Below, one piece after another: positions 1-6,393 of a stretch of 14,894 bases of DNA; position 1 is the first letter of the stretch, and each line of letters begins with the position of its first letter. Where the stretch lies: contig JAKARN010000009.1 in assembly GCA_021828425.1 (NCBI GenBank), forward strand, positions 1-14,894. Direction: 5' to 3'. The notes under the pieces are model-generated. The model was not told where the DNA came from and did no database searches. It saw only the letters and a program-made list of their open reading frames with translations. Position numbers and translations under genes: made by a program. This DNA comes from Pseudomonadota bacterium. Lineage in GTDB: Bacteria > Pseudomonadota > Gammaproteobacteria > JAKAQQ01.

Positions 1-221
1 TCGATCTCGCCATGGGCAACCTGAAGGCCGCCCGCCGCGATCTGGCCCTGCTCCAATCCATGAACTGGCTGGGCCGGATGAGCCCCGCCATCCACCTGCT
101 CGAAACACAGATCCGGAACTACCGGAAACCCTCACCCCAGGCTACGGTGAAAACACACACCCAGGCGAGCCCCGCCCCGGGCCATCAGGGCCCACTCGCC
201 CGCCGCCAACCGAAACGGTAG
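1..221 (+). CDS. C-terminal fragment of an unrecognised protein (5' end outside the window)
   Basis: The reading frame is open from the window edge to a TAG at 219-221. The first in-frame ATG (base 12) has no ribosome binding site in front of it, and the frame continues upstream (Asp-Leu-Ala before the Met), so this is more likely the end of a longer gene than a 69-residue protein. The first 40 residues look helical and amphipathic (GNLKAARRDLALLQSM, then a second helix ending in QIRNYRK), which resembles the end of a helical-repeat (TPR-like) protein. The last 30 residues are low-complexity, rich in Pro, Gln and basic residues. The last 37 bases overlap, tail to tail, the 3' end of the RND pump gene. 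I do not recognise the family and infer no function. Confidence 0.4.
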   Translation, partial: DLAMGNLKAARRDLALLQSMNWLGRMSPAIHLLETQIRNYRKPSPQATVKTHTQASPAPGHQGPLARRQPKR

Positions 222-3200
222 AGCCCGGCATAGACCACGGGGGCCAGCCAGAGCGACGTCAGGGCACTCAGGGTGAGTCCGCCCATGACGGCGACGGCGA
301 GTGGCTTGAGAAGATCGGTTCCATGACCGATGCTGACCGCGAGCGGCAGGAAGCCCAGGACATCCGCCAGCATGGTCATGAGGATGGGCCGCAAGCGTTG
401 CCGTGCCGCCCAGGCGACCAGGCGGGGTGCGGGCGAGGTTCCACCCAACTGGTGGGCACGCGCGAAAATCAGGATGACGTTGTTGACCCCGATGGCAAAG
501 ACCAGAAGCACGCCCAGAAAGGCCGTGCTGTCCAGATTGATGCCGCTGATCCAGAGTGCGAGAAAGGCCCCGCTTCCTGCCAGCGCCGTCGCAAAAAGGG
601 CGGAGATGGCCGCCCGCTGGCTGCTGAATTGCAACCCCAGGAGGATGAGCAGCATGAACAGCGCACCGGTCAGGATGAGTACCATCTGCTGGAAACTTTT
701 CTTCTGTTGCCGGTAGTAGCCCCCGATCACGGGCGTGATCCCCGGCGGCAGGTGGAGTTTCAGGATGATCCGCTGGGCACGGGCGGCCGCGACGCTCAAT
801 CCCTCCCCCGATTTGGGTTGAAGCTTGATCAGGGAGTAAGGGACGAGATTCTGGTGCGTCACGTAGGGAACGATACCCTGAAGATCGAGATGCACCACCC
901 GGTTGAGCGGCGTATAGGTACCGCCGGGCAGACGCAGGGGGAGTTTTCCGAGGTTCATGGGATCGGTGCGGACGGAGGGCACCACCCGGACCCGGATGGG
1001 GAGAATTTGTTCCCCCCGGGTGAGAAAACCGGCACGCCGACCCCAGAAGTCCGTTTTCAGGCTCGCCGCGATGGCCGGCGGGGTGAGTCCGTAGAGGGCT
1101 GCCAGGATCCGGGGAGTCACCCGGAGTTCCGGCCCGGCCGAGGGGGACTTGAAAACCAGGGAATTGAAATCGTGGCTCCGTCTCAAGGCCGAGAGGAGAC
1201 GGCGGCCATCGGCGCGGAGCACGAGCGAATCGGATCCGAAGAGCTGGATTTGAAGCGGTGCGTGGGATCCTGAGAGATTGCCCAGCCGGTTGATCATGAC
1301 CTGCATGGTCTCGAGCGTGGTGAGATCGGGGGCCTTTGCCCGGAACGCGTGCCGGAGCTCGGTCATGACCTTCCGGGTGCTTTGCGGATGGTGGGGCTTG
1401 AGCACGACCACAAGCCCTCCCTTGTTCGGCGTGGCGTAGCGGTTGCCGAATCCGCGTCCGATGACGAGCGAAGCACGTTCGACATTGGGATTCCGGAGGG
1501 CCACCGCCATGAGATCGCGTCCCACCCGTTCGGTTTCCCGAACCCCGTTCCCGACTGGTGTCCGGAACGGAACCACGAAAATTCCCTCGTCCCAATGGGG
1601 CAGAAAGGCCGTCGGCAGGTGGGTCACGGCCAGGAGGGCACCCCCGCCCACGAGACCGATGACCGGGAGGGCAAGCCACGGTTTCCGCATGCCCAGAACG
1701 AGCAGTCGGCCATGGCTTTTTCGTAATGCCCGCTCACCGGGCAGGCGGTGCGGTCGGCGCGGGCGTTGGGCAATCGAAAGGGTGAGGAGCGGCGTCAGGA
1801 CGAGGGCCACAATCTGGGAGGTGACCAAGGCCACGATCACCGCCCAGGCCATGTCCCGGAACAAAAGCCCGATCGTTCCCGAGAGAAAGGCCAGCGGAAC
1901 GAAGATGACACAAGAGGTCATCGTGGCCAGGGACATGAGCGGCAGGATCTCTCCCACGCGGGCCAGGGCATGTCGGCGGCGTTCTTCCGCACTGCCTTCC
2001 CGGGGGCCATGGAGGCCCCGCTCCATGACCACAATGGCATGATCGACAAGCGCACCGATGGCAGCCGTGATGCCACCCAGCGTCATGATGTTGATTCCGA
2101 ACCCGAGCGCCTGAAGGACCAGAAGGGTGGCGGCCACCGAGAGCGGAACCACCGTGAGGGTCGCGAGAGCCGCGTCCCAGCGACCCAGGAAGAGCAGCAC
2201 CACGAGCCAAGCAATCAGGCTGCCGAGCAGGAGGGCCATCCAGACGTCGCGCAGGCTGGATCCGATCAGCCGACTCAAGTTGTAGATGGGTACAAGATGG
2301 ATGCCTGGTGGCAGATGGGATTTCATCTGGTCGAGGCGGGAGGCAATGGCACGGGCGACCCCATCCTGGTTGACCCCCCGGTCCGCCGAAACGTCGATCA
2401 CGAGCGCGTGCCGCCACCCGGCAACCGCCGCTTCCCGGACGAGAGGGGGCGGACGGATCCGGATCTTCGCGATGGCTCCCAGGGCCAGCGGGGCCCGGGA
2501 GAGCACCCCCGGCGCGCTCTGGGTGACCAGGGGTTCGGGGCCCGACAGCTCGTCGGCCGCGGGTGAAGCCCTGCTGGAGTTTTCCCCGAGTGGCAGGCTC
2601 AGGGCCTCGAGGTCCTTCGGATTGAGCGGCCGCGGAGTCGTCGCCAGGAGGAATTGCTCGTGGAAGACATTGAGGATGCCCGAGAAGAACGGCCCCTGTT
2701 CGGTCCGCAGGAGGTTCACGACGGCTGAGGCGCTCAGGTGGTATTCCGCAAGACGCCGTTCCCGGAGATCGACGTCAACCTCCGGCCAGCCCCGTCCCGT
2801 ATCGTTGACCTCATAGACTCCCGGGAGGGCCAGGAGGGCCGGCCGGACCTGGAAGGCGAAGGTGGGCATGAGAGCCGAGCTGTTGAACCGGTTGGAAACC
2901 AGCGCGTATTCGGCCAGGGGATAGATATTGGGCATCATGAGCCGTTCGCTGATCGTGGCTCCGGGGGGTAGCGTGATCGCAGCCAGCCGGGCCTGCAAAA
3001 GCAGATAGGCGAGTTCCGGATTGATCCCGCGGGCAAAATACACGTGAAGCTTGGTAAGCCCGTTGCCCGTCTGCGAACGAACCATCCGGACTCCGGGCTC
3101 TCCCTTGGCCGCTTGTTCCAGCGGCCGGGTGACCTCGAGCAGCATGAAGCGGACGGGCAAATTGTTCGTATGGACCAGAACCGCGACTTTGGGAAAATCG

Positions 3201-3322
3201 ACGTTTGGGAAAATGCTTTTCGGGAGTGAGTGGTAAGCCAAAAACCCACCGGTCAGAACCAGGACCGGCAACAAAAGGGCCGTGAAGCGGTTCGCCCAGA
3301 GGAAATCGAGGTACCGTCGCAT
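185..3322 (-). CDS. RND-family efflux transporter, inner-membrane permease subunit
   Basis: A 1045-residue protein, the normal size for an RND permease (AcrB/CzcA/CusA superfamily). The halves are duplicated: TM1 at about 12-32, a periplasmic porter region to about 355, TM2-6 at about 358-515, TM7 at about 552-570, a second porter region to about 878, then TM8-12 to about 1033. The entry motif FPNVDFPKV (38-46) and the TM4 motif GALVDHAIVVME (423-434) identify the family. Only one acidic residue (Asp427) is present in TM4, where AcrB has an Asp pair. In TM10 the AcrB-type Lys is absent (GVNNVILIF, 945-953). The start at 3322 overlaps the adaptor stop (TGATG), implying translational coupling. 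The frame extends upstream to 3574, but that part is antisense-like noise overlapping the adaptor. Proton-driven export from the inner membrane or periplasm is inferred. The substrate (metal, solvent, drug or lipid) cannot be assigned. No outer-membrane channel gene lies in the window. Confidence 0.93.
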   Translation of the reverse strand: MRRYLDFLWANRFTALLLPVLVLTGGFLAYHSLPKSIFPNVDFPKVAVLVHTNNLPVRFMLLEVTRPLEQAAKGEPGVRMVRSQTGNGLTKLHVYFARGINPELAYLLLQARLAAITLPPGATISERLMMPNIYPLAEYALVSNRFNSSALMPTFAFQVRPALLALPGVYEVNDTGRGWPEVDVDLRERRLAEYHLSASAVVNLLRTEQGPFFSGILNVFHEQFLLATTPRPLNPKDLEALSLPLGENSSRASPAADELSGPEPLVTQSAPGVLSRAPLALGAIAKIRIRPPPLVREAAVAGWRHALVIDVSADRGVNQDGVARAIASRLDQMKSHLPPGIHLVPIYNLSRLIGSSLRDVWMALLLGSLIAWLVVLLFLGRWDAALATLTVVPLSVAATLLVLQALGFGINIMTLGGITAAIGALVDHAIVVMERGLHGPREGSAEERRRHALARVGEILPLMSLATMTSCVIFVPLAFLSGTIGLLFRDMAWAVIVALVTSQIVALVLTPLLTLSIAQRPRRPHRLPGERALRKSHGRLLVLGMRKPWLALPVIGLVGGGALLAVTHLPTAFLPHWDEGIFVVPFRTPVGNGVRETERVGRDLMAVALRNPNVERASLVIGRGFGNRYATPNKGGLVVVLKPHHPQSTRKVMTELRHAFRAKAPDLTTLETMQVMINRLGNLSGSHAPLQIQLFGSDSLVLRADGRRLLSALRRSHDFNSLVFKSPSAGPELRVTPRILAALYGLTPPAIAASLKTDFWGRRAGFLTRGEQILPIRVRVVPSVRTDPMNLGKLPLRLPGGTYTPLNRVVHLDLQGIVPYVTHQNLVPYSLIKLQPKSGEGLSVAAARAQRIILKLHLPPGITPVIGGYYRQQKKSFQQMVLILTGALFMLLILLGLQFSSQRAAISALFATALAGSGAFLALWISGINLDSTAFLGVLLVFAIGVNNVILIFARAHQLGGTSPAPRLVAWAARQRLRPILMTMLADVLGFLPLAVSIGHGTDLLKPLAVAVMGGLTLSALTSLWLAPVVYAGLYRFGWRRASGP

Positions 3323-4383
3323 CAGGGGTGGATCTCGACCGCGCTCCCCGACCGCAACCGGGTGTTTCCCACCACGACCACCGCTTCGCCCGCCTTGAGA
3401 TTCCCCAAGACATAGGCCCCCCGCCGCCGATTGGTCAAAAGCCGCACCGGAACGGCAAAGGCATGTCCACCCCGGACCACGTAGACGTAACTCTGATCCC
3501 CATGCATGACAATGGCCGGGACAGGCACACGAAAGGCCTGCCCGGACTGGACGGGGATCCGGCAGTGGAGCCACTGTCCTGGTAACAGGGGATCGGCGAG
3601 CGGGAGGTCAATGTAGACCCGGACGAGGCCATAGTGGCTCGCGCGGTTGCCGATGTTGCGCACGGTTCCCGTTCCCTGCCAGTGGGAAAGGCGCAGTCCG
3701 ACAGGTTCGCCGGCATGGATCCGCTTCACGATCGCGGGAGGAACCAGGGCCTCGGCCCAGATCCGGCCACGGCCCATCAGGGTCATGATGGGCAACGCCG
3801 TCGGCACGATGGCACCCGGTGCCACGAGGTAGCGGATTGTTCCGGAAAACGGGGCCCGCAAGACCTGCGCTGATGCTTCGGCGACGAGCGAGCGCAACTG
3901 GCTCCGGGCTTCCGCCAGGGAAAGCCTGAGGTTGTCCACCACCTCGCGTGCCACCAGGCCCTTCTTGAGCAGCAGGCTGTAGCGGGCCAGCTTGGTTCGG
4001 GCGTAGAGGGCCTGGGCGCGGGCGGCTGCGATCTGCGCACGCAACCCGACCGGGGCAATCCGCATCAGGATGGCCCCCTCCCGGACAAAACCGGGCGGCT
4101 GGTAGGGTCCCACCACCCGCCCCCCGACCGGGGCGGTGAGTGTAATCTGGTTGTTGCTGCGAATTCTCCCGAGCGTCCGGAAGAACCGGTGCCAGGGTCT
4201 TGCCTGGATGGGAGCCACACTCACCCGAAGACCCTGGGCCCCGGCACAGGGGATGGCGGCAAAACAAAAAAGGAGGAGAAGAACCCGGTACCGGTTCCAG
4301 TGCGATTCATTCCCAACGGACGGGCTGGCTGGAAGCACAGGTTCGGGGACGGGCGGCTTCAGTCTATCGCAGCATTCAATCAT
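3322..4383 (-). CDS. RND efflux periplasmic adaptor (membrane fusion protein, HlyD/AcrA type)
   Basis: A 353-residue adaptor that would bridge the RND permease to an outer-membrane channel in the periplasm. A cytoplasmic lead of about 30 residues is followed by a hydrophobic signal segment (about 31-47) ending in CAGAQG, a plausible signal peptidase I site. The first lipoyl half is near 80-113 (TAPVGGRVVGPY, then REGAILMRI). A short alpha-helical hairpin follows (about 114-170, rich in Ala, Arg and Leu). The second lipoyl half is LRAPFSGTIRYLVAPGAIV (175-193). A beta-barrel and membrane-proximal domain complete the protein, with PLLPGQWLHCRIPV at 265-278. The short hairpin suggests a metal- or solvent-pump-type adaptor rather than a long AcrA-like one, which is a weak inference. 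The ATG at 4383 has GAGG five bases upstream. The gene is first in the operon and its stop overlaps the permease start. Confidence 0.88.
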   Translation of the reverse strand: MIECCDRLKPPVPEPVLPASPSVGNESHWNRYRVLLLLFCFAAIPCAGAQGLRVSVAPIQARPWHRFFRTLGRIRSNNQITLTAPVGGRVVGPYQPPGFVREGAILMRIAPVGLRAQIAAARAQALYARTKLARYSLLLKKGLVAREVVDNLRLSLAEARSQLRSLVAEASAQVLRAPFSGTIRYLVAPGAIVPTALPIMTLMGRGRIWAEALVPPAIVKRIHAGEPVGLRLSHWQGTGTVRNIGNRASHYGLVRVYIDLPLADPLLPGQWLHCRIPVQSGQAFRVPVPAIVMHGDQSYVYVVRGGHAFAVPVRLLTNRRRGAYVLGNLKAGEAVVVVGNTRLRSGSAVEIHP

Positions 4384-4688
4384 CCGAACCTCGCAAGTCG
4401 CAGCGCCTCAAAACCAACCGGCAGACACCCTGAACCCGTCCCTGATCCAGGGCAGAGCACTACGGCAACCCCCCCCGTTCCCGAAAGAACCCCTGGGGGC
4501 AGTATATCCCAAGGCATCCGGCCGGGATCGGAAACTGCAACCAAGCGGGCGCCATGGTAGCCTTCCCGGCAGGTCCGTTGTCTCCCTGCATGCCAGCAGT
4601 GGCGGGATCACGCTTCGCAAAGCCCCCAATCCTGCGGCTTGAACGACAGTGGACGGGAACAGATCCGTGGCACGGTAGTAGAGTCCAG
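4384..4688. other. Divergent intergenic region between the RND operon and opgG
   Basis: About 305 bp separate the two divergent starts, so promoters for both operons should lie here. I see one good -10-like hexamer for the - strand (4501-4506) and no convincing promoter for the + strand gene. A run of eight C (4469-4476) and short inverted repeats (GTTC/GAAC at 4477-4490, CCCC/GGGG around 4490-4499) could form structure in the leader of the RND transcript. No coding frame on either strand looks real. The + strand frame that opens at 4554 is only an upstream extension of opgG. Confidence 0.6.
4501..4506 (-). promoter_or_regulatory. Possible -10 element for the RND operon
   Basis: On the - strand this reads TATACT, one mismatch from the sigma-70 -10 consensus, and it lies about 118 bases upstream of the adaptor start. 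There is no good -35 hexamer at 16-18 bases spacing. In such GC-rich intergenic DNA an AT-rich hexamer stands out, but the call rests on this element alone. Confidence 0.28.
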
Positions 4689-6374
4689 ATGAACTTTTAC
4701 AGATGGCTGGGGTCGGATCAGATGACGATGCACGAGAACCGGAACGACCCTGACCGCCTCCCCCGGAGAGTCTCCCGGACGCGGTGGATTCTCCTGCTGC
4801 AATGGACCCCCGCACTCCTGGGGATGGCCGGTCTCGCGTTCCCGTGGGTCGCAGCCCCCCCCGCACAAGCCCAGGGATGCCGGCTTTTTCCCCTGATCGT
4901 CCGGAAGGCCCGGAGTCTGGCGGCCAAACCCTATGCCCCACCCCGCGAGATCCCCCACTTCCTCGAGCGACTCAGCTACAACGAGTACCAGGCCATCCGG
5001 TTCCGGCCGGCCCGGAGCCTGTGGCACCGCCGGCATTCGCGCTTCCAGGTGCAACTCGTGCCCCCGGGCCAGTACTACACCACCCCCATCCATCTCTTCG
5101 TCCTCTCGCACTGCCGGATCACGCGGCTCCGGTTTCATGTTTCCGATTTCACCTATCCCTCGGCGGCCCTCCGCGCGCGGATCCCACGGGCTCTCGGTTT
5201 TGCCGGTTTCAAGCTGACTTATCCTCTCGTGGGACACCACCGGCACAACCAGTTCCTGGTCTTTGCCGGTGCCAGCTATTTCCGTGGCGTTGGGGAGCCG
5301 AACAACTTCGGCCTCTCCGCCCGGGGCATTGCCATCAATACCGCCTTCCCTCCCCATGAGGAGTTTCCGGCGTTCCGGAAATTCTGGCTGGTGCGCCCCC
5401 CCCGGAACAGCCACTCGATCGTGATCTATGCCCTGCTCAACGGACCCAGTGTCACCGGTGCCTACCGGTTTATCATCCGCCCGGGAATGGTGACCCGGAT
5501 CCGGATGCGGGTCCGGCTCTTTTTCCGGACCACGCCCCGGGTGCTGGGTATCGCCCCCCTGACCAGCATGTTTTTTTACGGCTCCGGAACTCCCCGGCCC
5601 GTCGGCGAATGGCGTCCTGCCGTTCACGACTCGGATGGACTCGAGATGGCGAACGGAGACGGCGAGTGGCTCTGGCGCCCCCTCATTGATCCCAAGCATT
5701 TCCTGGTGACCCGTTTTGCACTCGACAATCCGGGCGGTTTCGGCCTGGTCCAGCGGAACGAACACTTCTCGAACTACGAGGATCTCGGGACACGCTACGA
5801 TACCCGTCCCAGTGCCTGGGTGGTCCCGCATGGCCGATGGGGCCGGGGATCCGTCGAGCTCGTCGAGATCCCGACCGACTCGGAGACCGTCGACAATATC
5901 GTGGCGTACTGGGTACCCCGCGAACCCGTCCAGCCCGGACGGGAATACCACTACAGCTACACCCTCCTCTTCGGCCGGGCCGGAATCGCCCACCCTCCGG
6001 GTGGAGAGGTGCTCCAGACCTTCGTGGGCTCAGGTCGCAACCCTGGCCGGTCCTGTACGGGAAATCCCCACCGGTTGCGCTATGTGATCGACTTCAGTGT
6101 GCCCAAGGCCTTCCGGAACAAACCCGCCCATGGGGTCGTGACCGCCAACGCTCCGGCCCGGGTCAGCCAGGTCACGCTCGTCACCGCCCGGGATGTCGGC
6201 GAGACCCACCAGTCGTTTGACCAGCTCTCCTTCCAGGTCACCGCCCCCCGCAGGCACCCGCTGGAGCTCCGGGCCTTCCTCGCGAGCCGGGGCCACGCCT
6301 TTACCGAAACCTGGAGCGGCATGCTACCGGCCAGCACGGCCAACCGCCTCACGGCCTCGCCCGGCTGCCCCTAA
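4689..6374 (+). CDS. opgG: Periplasmic glucan biosynthesis protein, OpgG/OpgD (MdoG) family
   Basis: 561 residues from the ATG at 4689. The OpgG family acts in the periplasm on the glucan backbone made by OpgH, and recent work classes family members as glycoside hydrolase family 186 beta-1,2-glucan enzymes (from memory). Family landmarks are ARSLAAKPYAPP (75-85), the YNEYQAIRF block (97-105), GASYFRGVG (194-202), VHDSDGLEM (312-320), DNPGGFGLVQRNEHF (346-360), VELVEIPT (389-396) with DNIVAYWVP (402-410), and the C-terminal TETWSGMLP. A hydrophobic signal segment at 33-57 ends in AQAQG, a plausible signal peptidase I site. The paired Arg ahead of it does not fit a strict Tat motif. The start is uncertain: ATGs at 4722 and 4728 would also keep the signal peptide, and none of the three has a strong ribosome binding site. 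The frame opens at 4554, but that adds about 45 residues before the signal and is unlikely. In the motif where relatives usually have Asp-Trp-Gly, this protein has Arg-Trp-Gly (383-385). Confidence 0.9.
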   Translation: MNFYRWLGSDQMTMHENRNDPDRLPRRVSRTRWILLLQWTPALLGMAGLAFPWVAAPPAQAQGCRLFPLIVRKARSLAAKPYAPPREIPHFLERLSYNEYQAIRFRPARSLWHRRHSRFQVQLVPPGQYYTTPIHLFVLSHCRITRLRFHVSDFTYPSAALRARIPRALGFAGFKLTYPLVGHHRHNQFLVFAGASYFRGVGEPNNFGLSARGIAINTAFPPHEEFPAFRKFWLVRPPRNSHSIVIYALLNGPSVTGAYRFIIRPGMVTRIRMRVRLFFRTTPRVLGIAPLTSMFFYGSGTPRPVGEWRPAVHDSDGLEMANGDGEWLWRPLIDPKHFLVTRFALDNPGGFGLVQRNEHFSNYEDLGTRYDTRPSAWVVPHGRWGRGSVELVEIPTDSETVDNIVAYWVPREPVQPGREYHYSYTLLFGRAGIAHPPGGEVLQTFVGSGRNPGRSCTGNPHRLRYVIDFSVPKAFRNKPAHGVVTANAPARVSQVTLVTARDVGETHQSFDQLSFQVTAPRRHPLELRAFLASRGHAFTETWSGMLPASTANRLTASPGCP

Positions 6375-6382
6375 GGGGGCAG
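6365..6382. terminator. Hairpin over the opgG stop codon, possible bidirectional terminator
   Basis: CTGCCCC (6365-6371) and GGGGCAG (6376-6382) form a perfect 7-bp stem with a 4-base loop containing the TAA stop. It sits between two genes that end tail to tail 19 bp apart, where a bidirectional terminator would be expected. No T tract follows on either strand, so classical intrinsic termination is not clearly supported. Confidence 0.35.
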
Positions 6383-6393
6383 ATCCCGGATAC

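Noticed and set aside
323..1273. 316-residue + strand frame opposite the pump gene
   Set aside because: Antisense shadow of a well-identified gene, with unnatural Gln/Gly/Asp-rich composition.
132..1679. 515-residue - strand frame inside the pump gene
   Set aside because: Pro/Gly/Arg-rich frame shadow of the RND gene, with no family motif.
3323..3574. Upstream extension of the RND permease frame to an ATG at 3574
   Set aside because: These 84 residues are Gly/Arg/Cys-rich and overlap the adaptor gene. The family N terminus (MRRYLDFLWANRFT) begins exactly at 3322 with a stop/start overlap.
4554..4688. ATG at 4554 as the opgG start
   Set aside because: It would put about 77 non-conserved residues before the signal-peptide hydrophobic core, which does not suit an exported protein.
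4755..4870. Paired Arg before the opgG signal segment as a Tat signal
   Set aside because: The motif lacks the consensus residues after the Arg pair, and the hydrophobic stretch looks like an ordinary Sec signal.
4608..5993. 461-residue - strand frame opposite opgG
   Set aside because: Antisense of a recognised OpgG domain, with a low-complexity Gly/Pro/Glu-rich translation.
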